A stretch of DNA of 64,000 nt from contig NZ_CP134400.1 of assembly GCF_002968285.2 (NCBI RefSeq), positions 3,968,001-4,032,000 of the forward strand. Reading direction: 5' to 3'. Below the pieces are notes generated by a model, which ran no database searches, was not told the origin of the DNA, and saw only the letters and a program-made list of their open reading frames with translations. This document shows positions 1 to 9,100 of the stretch, in pieces. Source of the DNA: Mycobacterium sp. ITM-2016-00318 (lineage in GTDB: Bacteria > Actinomycetota > Actinomycetes > Mycobacteriales > Mycobacteriaceae). Within the stretch, counting starts at the first letter, position 1. Each line of letters begins with the position of its first letter. The translations under genes were made by a program, and so were the position numbers.

Positions 1-83
1 TCCTCGACCGGTAACCGGTCGCGATACGCCGCGATCAGACCGGGCCAGGGCCTGTACACGGGTTCGGCGCGGGTCGCGCTCAT
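1..83 (-). CDS. thrC: Threonine synthase, N-terminal fragment (partial at window edge)
   Basis: Only the first 27 codons lie in the window; the gene continues beyond base 1. The fragment contains RPWPGLIAAYRDRLPV, typical of the start of actinobacterial threonine synthase, which converts O-phosphohomoserine to threonine with PLP. The ATG at 83-81 overlaps the TGA of the homoserine dehydrogenase gene (ATGA), so the two are translationally coupled. The order hom-thrC after lysA is the usual mycobacterial arrangement. The call rests on this short stretch plus context. Confidence 0.85.
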   Translation of the reverse strand, partial: MSATRAEPVYRPWPGLIAAYRDRLPVE

Positions 84-1399
84 TCGGTTGTGCCCTCCAG
101 TCGAAGCACGCTGGTCACGTCCTGCACGACGTCGAGGTCGGCGAGTGCGGCAACCGTGTCGGACAGCGCGGCATCGGTCGCCTCGTGTGTGACGACGACG
201 ATCCGTGCCCCGCACCGCTGGCCGCCTTCGTCCACGACACCTTCCTGCCTGACTTCGGCGATGCTCACCTCTCGCTTGCCGAATTCGGCTGCGACAGCGG
301 ACAATACGCCGGGCCGGTCGGCGACGTTCATGCTGACGTAGTAACGGGTGGGAATGAAACCGATCGGCGAGATGGGCAGCTTGGCGTATTTCGACTCGCG
401 GGGGCCACGGCCGCCCTGTACCCGGTTGCGCGCAGCCATCACCAGATCGCCCATCACCGCCGACGCCGTCGGGGCGCCGCCTGCACCCTGGCCATAGAAC
501 ATCAGCCGCCCAGCCGCCTCAGCCTCGACGACCACCGCGTTGAACGCCCCGTTGACCGAAGCGAGGGGGTGGCTCAACGGCACGAGCGCCGGGTAGACGC
601 GAGCCGAAATCCGCTCCTGTCCTTCGTCATTGGTGAGGCGCTCACAGATCGACAGGAGCTTGATGGTGCAGCCGAGCGCACGTGCGGTCTTGAAGTCCGC
701 CGGCGTGACTTTCGTGATTCCCTCGCGGTAGACGTCGTCGGCGGTGACGCGAGTGTGGAACGCGATCGACGCGAGGATCGCGGCCTTGGCCGCCGCGTCG
801 TAACCCTCGACGTCGGCGGTGGGATCGGCTTCGGCGTAGCCGAGCGCGCTCGCATCAGCCAACGCGGCCGAGTAATCGGCGCCGGTGCTGTCCATCTCCG
901 AGAGGATGTAATTGGTGGTGCCGTTGACGATGCCGGCCACCCGCAGCACGGTGTCGCCGGCCAGCGACTGGGTGAGCGGCCGGATCACCGGGATGGCGCC
1001 GGCGACCGCCGCCTCGAAGTAGAGGTCGACGTGTGCGTGCTCGGCGGCTTGGGCCAGCTCGCCGGTGGACTGCGCCATCAGCGCCTTGTTGGCGGTGACA
1101 ACGGACTTGCCTTTTTCCAGGGCGGACAGGATCGCCTTGCGTGCGGGTTCAACTGGGCCCATCACCTCGACGACGACGTCGACATCGTCGCGCGAGACGA
1201 GTTCCTCGATGTCGCTGGTGAGCATGTCCTCCGGGACGCCGCGATCTTCGGCGACCCGCCGCACACCGACACCGCGCAGCACAAGCGGCGCACCGATGCG
1301 CGCAGTAAGGTCCTCGGCGCTCTCCTCGATGATGCGCACGACCTGGCTGCCGACGTTGCCGAGGCCCAATACCGCCACCCCGATGGGTTTTTCGTTCAT
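80..1399 (-). CDS. hom: Homoserine dehydrogenase
   Basis: A cytoplasmic enzyme of 439 residues that reduces aspartate semialdehyde to homoserine with NAD(P)H, the branch point to threonine and methionine. A Rossmann motif GLGNVG is at residues 12-17. The catalytic homoserine-dehydrogenase core follows, with the family signature region around AEADPTADVEGYDAAAK. A C-terminal ACT domain begins near YYVSMNVADRPGVL and suggests allosteric control by threonine. It lies 5 bp after lysA and overlaps thrC by 4 bp, so it is in the argS-lysA-hom-thrC operon. It is also called thrA in M. tuberculosis. Confidence 0.97.
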   Translation of the reverse strand: MNEKPIGVAVLGLGNVGSQVVRIIEESAEDLTARIGAPLVLRGVGVRRVAEDRGVPEDMLTSDIEELVSRDDVDVVVEVMGPVEPARKAILSALEKGKSVVTANKALMAQSTGELAQAAEHAHVDLYFEAAVAGAIPVIRPLTQSLAGDTVLRVAGIVNGTTNYILSEMDSTGADYSAALADASALGYAEADPTADVEGYDAAAKAAILASIAFHTRVTADDVYREGITKVTPADFKTARALGCTIKLLSICERLTNDEGQERISARVYPALVPLSHPLASVNGAFNAVVVEAEAAGRLMFYGQGAGGAPTASAVMGDLVMAARNRVQGGRGPRESKYAKLPISPIGFIPTRYYVSMNVADRPGVLSAVAAEFGKREVSIAEVRQEGVVDEGGQRCGARIVVVTHEATDAALSDTVAALADLDVVQDVTSVLRLEGTTE

Positions 1400-1404
1400 A
1401 GTTG

Positions 1405-2820
1405 TTACCTCACTTCCAGACTGAGCAGATCGTCGACCGTTTCCCGGCGCAGGATCAGGCGGGCCCGCCCGTCGCGCACGGCCACCACTGCGGGGCGGCC
1501 GATCAGGTTGTAACGGCTCGACATGGAATAGCAGTACGCGCCGGTGGCCGCCACACCCAGCAGATCACCGGGCTCGACGTCGTCGGACACCCATGCGTCG
1601 CGAACAACGATGTCGCCGCTTTCACAATGCTTTCCGACGATACGGCCGAGCGTCGGAGCGGCGTCGCTGGTTCGGGAGATCAGGCGTACGTCGTACTCGG
1701 CGCCGTAGAGCGAGGTCCTGATGTTGTCACTCATGCCGCCGTCGACGCTGACGTAGCGCCGGTGAGCGGTCGGGCTGACGGCAACGTCTTTGACGGTGCC
1801 GACCCGGTACAGCGTGATGGTGCCGGGACCCGCGATGGCGCGTCCCGGTTCGACGACGAGGCGCGGGGTGGGTAGGCCGACGGCCGCCGACTCGTGGCGC
1901 ACGATCGCGCCGAGCTTCGCGGCGAGGTCTTCGACCGGCGGCGGATCGTCCTGCGGCAGATAGGAAATGCCGAGCCCGCCGCCGAGGTCGACGGCGGCGA
2001 TCTGCGCGGTCTTGTCGACGCCGAACTCGGCGACCACGTCGCGCAGCAGCCCGATGACCCGGTGTGCGGCGAGCTCGAATCCGGCTACATCGAAGATCTG
2101 CGAACCGATGTGGCTGTGCAGCCCGACCAGTCGCAGGTGGTCGGTGTCGAACACTCGGCGCACCGCGGCCATGGCCGCTCCGCTCGCCAGCGACAGCCCG
2201 AACTTCTGGTCTTCGTGGGCGGTGGAGATGAACTCGTGGGTATGGGCCTCGACACCGACCGTGACCCGCACCAGCACGTCTTGCACGACGCCTGCGGCGC
2301 CGGCGATCTCATCGAGGCGCTCGATCTCGATCATCGAGTCGAGCACGATGTGCCCGACTCCGGCCTTGACCGCCGCGGTGAGCTCGTCGACGGATTTGTT
2401 GTTGCCGTGCAGAGCGATACGTTCGGCCGGAAAGTCGGCGTGCAGCGCGACGGCGAGTTCGCCACCGCTGGCCACGTCCAACGACAACCCTTCTTCGTCG
2501 ACCCAGCGCGCAACCTCGGTGCACAGAAACGCCTTGGCCGCGTACCGCACTTTGTCGCCGCCACCGAACGCCGCAGCGATCTCGCGACAGCGCGATCGGA
2601 AGTCGTCTTCGTCGATGACGAAGACCGGCGTGCCGAACTCCTCGGCGATGTGGATGACCGTCACGCCTGCGATCGACACCACACCGTCAGCCCCGCGAAC
2701 CGCGTTGCGCGGCCACACATTAGACGCCAGCGTCAGCAGCTGGCCAGGCGACTGCGGGCGCTGGGGTGTGCCGACGTGGTGGATCTCCTCGGCGTGGCGA
2801 GGACCGGCGGGATGGGCCAT
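1405..2820 (-). CDS. lysA: Diaminopimelate decarboxylase
   Basis: The last step of lysine synthesis: meso-diaminopimelate is decarboxylated to lysine by a PLP-dependent fold-type III enzyme. The PLP lysine is K96 in [10 protein letters not shown]. The phosphate-binding glycine motif [18 protein letters not shown] and the active-site CESGD motif are all present. At 471 residues it is slightly longer than usual; the first 25 or so residues are poorly conserved, so a start further inside is possible. The ATG overlaps the argS stop by one base (TAATG), implying coupling within the operon. Confidence 0.96.
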   Translation of the reverse strand: MAHPAGPRHAEEIHHVGTPQRPQSPGQLLTLASNVWPRNAVRGADGVVSIAGVTVIHIAEEFGTPVFVIDEDDFRSRCREIAAAFGGGDKVRYAAKAFLCTEVARWVDEEGLSLDVASGGELAVALHADFPAERIALHGNNKSVDELTAAVKAGVGHIVLDSMIEIERLDEIAGAAGVVQDVLVRVTVGVEAHTHEFISTAHEDQKFGLSLASGAAMAAVRRVFDTDHLRLVGLHSHIGSQIFDVAGFELAAHRVIGLLRDVVAEFGVDKTAQIAAVDLGGGLGISYLPQDDPPPVEDLAAKLGAIVRHESAAVGLPTPRLVVEPGRAIAGPGTITLYRVGTVKDVAVSPTAHRRYVSVDGGMSDNIRTSLYGAEYDVRLISRTSDAAPTLGRIVGKHCESGDIVVRDAWVSDDVEPGDLLGVAATGAYCYSMSSRYNLIGRPAVVAVRDGRARLILRRETVDDLLSLEVR

Positions 2821-4472
2821 TACATTCGCTCCGGGGCGGTGACGCCGAGAATGCCGAGACCGTTGCCGATGACCTGGCGGGTGGCCTGGCAGAGCGCGAG
2901 TCGGGCGGTGTGCAGGTCGTTCGGCTCTTCGTCGCCGATCGGCAGCACGCGGCAGGAGTCGTAGAACCGATGATAGTCACCGGCGAGGTCTTCGAGGTAG
3001 CGCGACACCCGGTGCGGCTCGCGCAGCGCGGCTGCGGTCTTCAGCACGCGCGGGAACTCGCCGATGTTGCGGATCAGCGTGCCCTCTTTCTCGTGCGTGA
3101 GCAGCTCGAGATGCGAGGTGTCGGCGGTGAGCCCCAGCTCGGCCGCGTTTCGCGCCAGCGCCGAGAGCCGTGCGTGGGCGTATTGCACGTAGTAGACCGG
3201 GTTTTCGTTGGACGCCGATGACCACAACGCCAGGTCGATGTCGATCGGTGAATCGACCGACGAGCGGATCAGCGAGTACCGCGCGGCGTCGACGCCAATC
3301 GCCTCGACGAGGTCGTCGAGCGTGATGACCGTGCCCGCCCGCTTGCTCATCCGCACGGGTTGCCCGTCGCGGACCAGGTTCACCATCTGCCCGATCAAGA
3401 CTTCGACGGTGGCCGGGTCCTCCCCCAGCGACGACGCGATGGCCTTGAGCCGGGCGATGTAGCCGTGGTGGTCGGCACCGAGCATGTAGATGCACAGATA
3501 GGCGCCGCGCTCGCGCTTATCGAGGTAGTAGGCGATGTCGGCCGCGACATAGGCCGGCTTGCCGTCACTCTTGATGACGACACGGTCCTTGTCATCGCCG
3601 AAGTCGGTGGTGCGCAACCAGGTTGCGCCGTCCTTCTCGTAGATCTTGCCGACATCGCGGAGCCTGGTGATGGCCTCGTCGACCCGGCCGCTGGTGTGCA
3701 TCGAGTCTTCGTGGGTGTAGACGTCGAAGTCGGTGCCGAATTCGTGCAGAGACTCCTTGATGTGGGTGAACATCAGGTCGACCCCGATAGCGCGGAACGT
3801 CTCGTGCATTTCGGCGTCTGGCTGGTTCAGTGCGTCGGGCTCCTTGGCGATCACCTGGGCCGCGATGTCACCGATGTAGTCGCCCGCATAGCCGTCGTCG
3901 GGGGTTGGTTCCCCCTTGGCCGCCGCGATCAGCGAGTTGGTGAACCGGTCGATCTGTGCGCCGTGGTCATTGAAGTAGTACTCCCGGACCACCTCAGCGC
4001 CCTGTGTGGACAGCAGCCGGCCGAGCGCATCGCCGACAGCGGCCCAGCGGGTCCCGCCGATGTGGATGGGGCCCGTCGGGTTCGCCGAGACGAACTCGAG
4101 GTTGACGTTGGTGCCCTTGAGCTCGTCGGAGTGACCGTAGTTCTTGCCCGCCCCGATGACGTTGTCGACGATCATGTTCTGCGCACTGGCGTTGAGCCGG
4201 AGGTTGACGAAGCCGGGCCCTGCCACGTCGGCCGACGAGATGCCGCCGACGGCTGCGAGCGCCGTCGCCAGCCATCCGGCCAGCTCACGCGGGTTTGCGC
4301 CGACCTTCTTGCCGAGCTGAAGTGCCAGGTTGGTGGCGTAATCGCCGTGCTCGGGATTGCGGGGACGCTCGACAGTGACGGTCGCCGGCAGCGCCGAGGT
4401 ATCCAGGTCATGCTCGGTCAACACCGCGGCGGCGGTGGTCTTGAGCAGCTCAGCCAGGTCGGCGGGGGTCAC
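2820..4472 (-). CDS. argS: Arginyl-tRNA synthetase
   Basis: A class Ia aminoacyl-tRNA synthetase of 550 residues that charges tRNA-Arg in the cytoplasm. An N-terminal Add-1 tRNA-binding domain is followed by the HIGH-type motif HIGG at residues 137-140 and the KMSKS-type motif RMSKRAG. A DALR anticodon-binding domain ends the protein. It is the first gene of the minus-strand argS-lysA-hom-thrC operon. It is divergent from a tRNA-Arg gene 105 bp away, so an arginine tRNA and its synthetase gene share one intergenic region. Confidence 0.98.
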   Translation of the reverse strand: MTPADLAELLKTTAAAVLTEHDLDTSALPATVTVERPRNPEHGDYATNLALQLGKKVGANPRELAGWLATALAAVGGISSADVAGPGFVNLRLNASAQNMIVDNVIGAGKNYGHSDELKGTNVNLEFVSANPTGPIHIGGTRWAAVGDALGRLLSTQGAEVVREYYFNDHGAQIDRFTNSLIAAAKGEPTPDDGYAGDYIGDIAAQVIAKEPDALNQPDAEMHETFRAIGVDLMFTHIKESLHEFGTDFDVYTHEDSMHTSGRVDEAITRLRDVGKIYEKDGATWLRTTDFGDDKDRVVIKSDGKPAYVAADIAYYLDKRERGAYLCIYMLGADHHGYIARLKAIASSLGEDPATVEVLIGQMVNLVRDGQPVRMSKRAGTVITLDDLVEAIGVDAARYSLIRSSVDSPIDIDLALWSSASNENPVYYVQYAHARLSALARNAAELGLTADTSHLELLTHEKEGTLIRNIGEFPRVLKTAAALREPHRVSRYLEDLAGDYHRFYDSCRVLPIGDEEPNDLHTARLALCQATRQVIGNGLGILGVTAPERM

Positions 4473-4577
4473 GAGGGTCCATCCTATGGTCTCCGGTGGT
4501 CAGGCCCCGAATCGATAAACCAGCCGCTCGATGCGCTAATCTGTGCACGCCCATTGGCGCAGCCAGTACTCCCATGC

Positions 4578-4650
4578 GCCCCCGTAGCTCAGGGGATAGA
4601 GCGTCTGCCTCCGGAGCAGAAGGCCGCAGGTTCGAATCCTGCCGGGGGCA
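4578..4650 (+). tRNA. tRNA-Arg (anticodon CCG)
   Basis: The acceptor stem GCCCCCG pairs with CGGGGGC, and the discriminator is A at 4650. The D-arm is GTAGCTCAGGGGATAGAGC. The anticodon stem TCTGC/GCAGA encloses the loop CTCCGGA, giving anticodon CCG, which reads CGG. The T-arm is GCAGGTTCGAATCCTGC. No CCA is encoded. The last 12 bases of the gene plus 7 downstream bases recur at 5956-5974. Confidence 0.97.
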
Positions 4651-4657
4651 CCCATGT
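4639..4657. repeat. Left copy of 19-bp direct repeat (tRNA-Arg 3' end)
   Basis: The sequence CTGCCGGGGGCACCCATGT covers the tRNA 3' end and 7 bases beyond it. An identical copy lies at 5956-5974. The two copies closely flank the IS481-like element. This is either an unusually long target-site duplication or an attachment-site-like duplication. Confidence 0.9.
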
Positions 4658-4681
4658 GATGTCTCAGGACATAGGAATAGT

Positions 4682-4715
4682 CCGAACCCTCGTTTAGGGT
4701 TCGGGCTTTTTCTTT
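4682..4715 (+). terminator. Intrinsic terminator downstream of tRNA-Arg
   Basis: CCGAACCCT (4682-4690) and AGGGTTCGG (4696-4704) form a perfect 9-bp stem with a 5-base loop, followed by a T-rich run CTTTTTCTTT. It would stop transcription from the tRNA before it runs antisense through the transposase. It lies inside the IS, over the last codons of the transposase, so it may serve to insulate the element. Confidence 0.75.
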
Positions 4716-5884
4716 GGGCGGCCGCAGGGCACGCCGCGGGGTTGGTAGTCCCTGGTCGGGTCCAAGGTTAGCTGGCGGATGAGTTGGCCGGTGGCGGCGT
4801 TGATGATGCGGATGTCGAGGGCTTGGACGAGCAAAAGGACGCGGGTGCCGGCGTGGGTTCGGCCGATGCCGATGTGGTGGAGGCGGCCGGCGACGCGCAG
4901 GGTGATGGTGCCGCTGGTGTCGACTCGGTCGGTGCGTACTCGGTTGTGGGTGTCGAGGCGTTCGCCGGGGGCGGCTTTGGGTCGGGCGGTGTATGCGGTG
5001 GCCGGGGTGGCGCGGTGGGGTAGTTCACGGTGTGGCCGGCGGTGGTTGTATTCGTCGACGAAGGCGTCGAGTTGGGTTTGTAGCTCGATGAGGGTGGCTG
5101 CTGCGGGTTGGTGGATGATCCACTTTTTGAGGGTTTGGTGGAAGCGTTCTACCTTGCCGCAGGTCGTCGGGTGTCCGGGGGTGGAGTTGATTTGGATGAT
5201 GCCCAGACGGTGCAGTTCGTTTTCCAATGCGTTGCGGCCACCTTTGCCGCCTGATAGGCGGGTGGTGAAAACCATGCCGTTGTCGGTGAGTGTTGACACC
5301 GGAATCCCGTGTGCTTCACAGGCTTTCTTGAAGCTGGTCACGACAATGGGTCCGGTGACTCGACGGTGGGCGGTGACCGAGAGCGCATAGCGGGCGTGGT
5401 CGTCGATCCAGTTGAGGATTTCCACATGGGTGTCGTCGGCGAGCCACCAGTGAGTGAAGTCGGCCTGCCAGCGTTCGTTGGGTTGCTCGGCGGCGAATCG
5501 GATGAACGACGACTTGGGCCGCTTCTGCGGTGCCGGGTCGATCAGCCCGGCCGCGCGCAGGTGGCGATGGATCGTCGCTGGCGATACCCGTAATCGGTGG
5601 TGGGTTTCCAAGTGCCAGGCGATGGTGTGCGGCCCGTGATCGAGCCCTTTGCCCGCCAGTGTGGCTCGCAACTCGACGATCAGATCGATCGTCGATTGCG
5701 GCAACCGGCTCGGGTGAGTGTGCGGGCGACGTGGCCGCGGCTGGAATGCGGCCTCGCCCTCGAGCTGGTAGCGCTTGACCAGCCGGCTGATCCAGCCCTG
5801 CGAGACGCCGTACCTCCGGGCGACTTCAGATTGGCTGCGGCCCTCAACGATGACAGCGGTAATGACTAGACGAGCCTTCGACAC
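4694..5884 (-). CDS. IS481-family transposase
   Basis: A DDE transposase of 396 residues that cuts and joins the ends of its IS. An N-terminal helix-turn-helix (SQSEVARRYGVSQGWISRLV, residues 17-36) is followed by an rve integrase core. The probable catalytic triad is D142 (WQADFTHWW), D201 (LTDNGMVF) and E246 (GKVERFHQT). The start is GTG. The reading frame is intact over the family's usual length, so the copy may still be active. It is antisense to the flanking tRNA. Confidence 0.95.
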   Translation of the reverse strand: MSKARLVITAVIVEGRSQSEVARRYGVSQGWISRLVKRYQLEGEAAFQPRPRRPHTHPSRLPQSTIDLIVELRATLAGKGLDHGPHTIAWHLETHHRLRVSPATIHRHLRAAGLIDPAPQKRPKSSFIRFAAEQPNERWQADFTHWWLADDTHVEILNWIDDHARYALSVTAHRRVTGPIVVTSFKKACEAHGIPVSTLTDNGMVFTTRLSGGKGGRNALENELHRLGIIQINSTPGHPTTCGKVERFHQTLKKWIIHQPAAATLIELQTQLDAFVDEYNHRRPHRELPHRATPATAYTARPKAAPGERLDTHNRVRTDRVDTSGTITLRVAGRLHHIGIGRTHAGTRVLLLVQALDIRIINAATGQLIRQLTLDPTRDYQPRGVPCGRPKKKPEP

Positions 5885-5955
5885 CCACCGACAGTCACGC
5901 CAACGCCTATTCGCATGTCTTGAGACACGCTATTCGCATGTCCTGAAACCAGACA

Positions 5956-5974
5956 CTGCCGGGGGCACCCATGT
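5956..5974. repeat. Right copy of 19-bp direct repeat
   Basis: This copy is identical to 4639-4657 and lies immediately outside the right end of the IS. It carries no tRNA body, only the 3' acceptor and T-arm edge sequence. Confidence 0.9.
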
Positions 5975-6199
5975 CGCTTCGGACGGAACGCATCGTTCGA
6001 ACCGTGGGCGCACTTGGCTTCGCCTGCGGTGTCAGCCTTCACCGAATCCTGCACATGATCGAATCAATTCAAATGATATTGATGTGCAAGGCTTTTCGAT
6101 TCGAGAATTTAATAGGAGGGAGCGGCTTGTCGCGTTTGTAGCTGTTTACGCCTGGGTAAATAGCTTTCAAGTTCGGCCCCTTAGAGGATCGAGAGCGCG
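5975..6199. other. Relatively AT-rich intergenic stretch upstream of the repeat protein
   Basis: Together with the IS right end this leaves about 315 bp without a gene. Around 6055-6125 it is clearly richer in A/T than its surroundings (for example AATTCAAATGATATTGATG). A ribosome-site-like AGGAGGG at 6114-6120 is followed by no usable open frame. It probably holds the promoter of the downstream repeat-protein gene; no certain -10/-35 pair can be assigned. Confidence 0.4.
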
Positions 6200-9100
6200 A
6201 TGAGTACAGCGTCGTCCAGTCGGCATTCTTGTAATCGGGCGGCTCGCCGTCGCGCTCGGCACCGCCGGGGTCGGGTCCCTGTCGGCTATGAAGTCAGTGT
6301 TCGAGACGGACGATTGGTGCGAAGCCAGAGCGCCGGGCAGGCGCGCACAGTACGAGATTCAGTCGCACTTGTCCCCATGCGGCAACGCCGCCGACACGGT
6401 GTTCACAGACGTTCGGCAAATCGTGGTTACGTCACTGCGGGAGTTGCAGCGCTTGGAGCGAGCGCACTGGTCGGCTCTCTGGTGTCGCCGGTCCCAGACG
6501 ACACTGGATCCACGGAAGTTCAGCTCACCGTGGCAGCAGCGCGCACGCCGATGCCCAATGAGCTGGTGGCAGCCCTCGTTGCGCGGGATGGCGTGAGTAC
6601 AGCGATTCCGGGCGCCTCAACACTGCGCAGTGCTTTGACCATGAGTGTATCGAGCACTGGTCAGGCGGTACGAGCCATCGCAGTGCAGGTCGAGAGAATC
6701 GCTGCTGCGATTAACACCGGCATCATCGACCCTGCGACCGGCGACCTCTCGGACGCGGATCTCGATTCAGCGGTTCTGGCCCTCGCCGCAGCGGTCGGCG
6801 GCTTGGCGTCAGGAGCTGAGATCGCTTTCGTTTTATGGGACACATTCCATATCGTCTTTGACACCCTGGTTACCGGCGTCGGCCTGTCGGGTGCCGAAGT
6901 AGCCGCAGGGCTCTTCAACGTACTTACCGGCACACTGCTGGATAGCATGAACGCGCTCGCTGCGAGCGGCGTGATCCCGGTTCCGGCAGCTGCGGCCGCT
7001 ACGGCAATGCTCGGGTTGTTCTCCACTGTGGTCAACACCGGCATCGCAGGCATCGGCACCGCGGTCGCGTTAGAGGCGAGCATTGACCTCGCTCTTGCCT
7101 TCGCCGTATCTACGTTGGGCAGAGGCGTCGTTGACACGCTGGCCGGTTTGGCAGGCGGTGAGTTCCCTGACCTGAGTTTGGCCGCCTTAGTGACGCTCCT
7201 TAACGACGTGCTGGCCCCATTCCCGGACTTCCCGGGCTTCCCGGGCGGCGAGTTCCCGACCCTCGACCTCGCGGCCCTGGTGGCACTGCTGCGCAATGCG
7301 CTGCCCGACTTCCCGGGCGGCGAGTTCCCGACCCTCGACCTCGCGGCCCTGGTGGCACTGCTGCGCAACGCGCTGCCCGACTTCCCGGGCTTGCCGGGTG
7401 GCGAGTTCCCGACCCTCGACCTCGCGGCCCTGGTGGCACTGCTGCGCAACGCGCTGCCCGACTTCCCGGGCTTGCCGGGTGGCGAGTTCCCGACCCTCGA
7501 CCTCGCGGCCCTGGTGGCACTGCTGCGCAACGCGCTGCCCGACTTCCCGGGCTTGCCGGGTGGCGAGCTCCCGACCCTCGACCTCGCGGCCCTGGTGGCA
7601 CTGCTGCGCAACGCCCTGCCCGACTTCCCGGGCTTGCCGGGTGGCGAGTTCCCGACCCTCGACCTCGCGGCCCTGGTGGCACCGCTGCGCAACGCCCTGC
7701 CCGACTTCCCGGGCTTGCCGGGTGGCGAGTTCCCGACCCTCGACCTCGCGGCCCTGGTGGCACTGCTGCGCAACGCCCTGCCCGACTTCCCGGGCTTGCC
7801 GGGTGGCGAGTTCCCGACCCTCGACCTCGCCGCCCTGGTGGCACTACTGCACAACGCACTGCCCGACTTCCCGGGCTTGCCGGGTGGCGAGTTCCCGACC
7901 CTCGACCTCGCCGCCCTGGTGGCACTACTGCACAACGCGCTGCCCGACTTCCCGGGCTTGCCGGGTGGCGAGCTCCCGACCCTCAACCTCGCCGCCCTGG
8001 TGGCACTACTGCACAACGCGCTGCCCGACTTCCCGGGCTTGCCGGGTGGCGAGCTCCCGACCCTCAACCTCGCCGCCCTGGTAGCACTACTGCACAACGC
8101 GCTGCCCGACTTCCCGGGCTTGCCGGGTGGCGAGCTCCCGACCCTCGACCTCGCCGCCCTGGTAGCACTACTGCACAACGCGCTGCCCGACCTCCCCGAC
8201 GGCGACTTCCCGACCCTCAACCTCGCCGCCCTGGTAGCACTGCTGCACAACGCGCTGCCCGACCTCCCCGACGGCGACTTCCCGACCCTCAACCTCGCCG
8301 CCCTGGTAGCACTGCTGCGCAACGCGCTGCCCGACTTCCCGGGCTTGCCGGGTGGCGAGCTCCCGATCCTCAACCTCGCCGCCCTGGTAGCACTACTGCA
8401 CAACGCCCTGCCCGACCTCCCCGACGGCGACTTCCCGACCCTCAACCTCGCCGCCCTGGTAGCACTACTGCACAACGCGCTGCCCGACATCCCCGACGGC
8501 GACTTCCCGACCCTCAACCTCGGCGAACTGCTCGCCCACCTAAGCGGACAGCTCCCCGACCATTCGGACATCGGGCTCGCGGGACTACTGGCCCATTTGA
8601 AATCGCAGTTGCCCGAGCTAACCGATCATTCGGACACACATCTGGAAGCGGTAATCGCACATTTGCGCAAGAATTTGCCGGACCTACCCGGCCAGGCAGA
8701 CGGGGACCTCGGGGCAGTCCTGACGTATCTGCGGGAGAAGTTGCCGGAGCTACCCGACCACCTGGATGGCGGTCTCGCAGCTTTGGTAACCCATCTCCAA
8801 GTGAAGGCGCCCGACCTACCTACCACCGCAGGCGGAGATCTGGCGGCCATCCTCGCCCATCTCCGAGGCAAGTTACCGGGGCTTCCGGACCACCCCGAGG
8901 ACATGCTCGCGGGGGCGCGAAGCGACATAGCGGGGTCGTCCGGACAAGGCCTGGTTGAGGACCTTCCCGACGCGCCACTTGCCGACACGGATCTTCAAAC
9001 AGTGCCTGAGCCGGTCGAGGCGCCACCCGCCGCCAAGCACGCACGACCGGATTGGCAGCAGGCGAGCGATACGGTCGCACCCAGCGATGCCCTCTCGGCG

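Larger units (their letters stand above)
4656..5953. mobile_element. IS481-family insertion sequence next to tRNA-Arg
   Basis: An element of about 1.3 kb with one transposase gene. The left end reads TGTCTCAGGACATAGGAATA from 4660. The reverse complement of the right end reads GGTTTCAGGACATGCGAATA, ending near 5951, so the ends are imperfect inverted repeats. A second, tandem copy of the right inverted repeat (GTCTCAAGACATGCGAATAG on the minus strand) lies at 5907-5927. A 19-bp direct repeat made of tRNA 3' sequence flanks both sides. Exact ends are uncertain by a few bases. Confidence 0.8.

Noticed and set aside
7296..8084. 262-codon plus-strand frame within the repeat array
   Set aside because: It is a shifted frame of the same repeats (Arg/Cys/Ser-rich); the main frame has coherent N- and C-terminal domains.
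6661..8571. 636-codon open frame on the minus strand across the repeat array
   Set aside because: It is an antisense frame kept open by the period-three repeat and high GC; its translation is a monotonous Ser/Arg/Pro repeat with no start signal.
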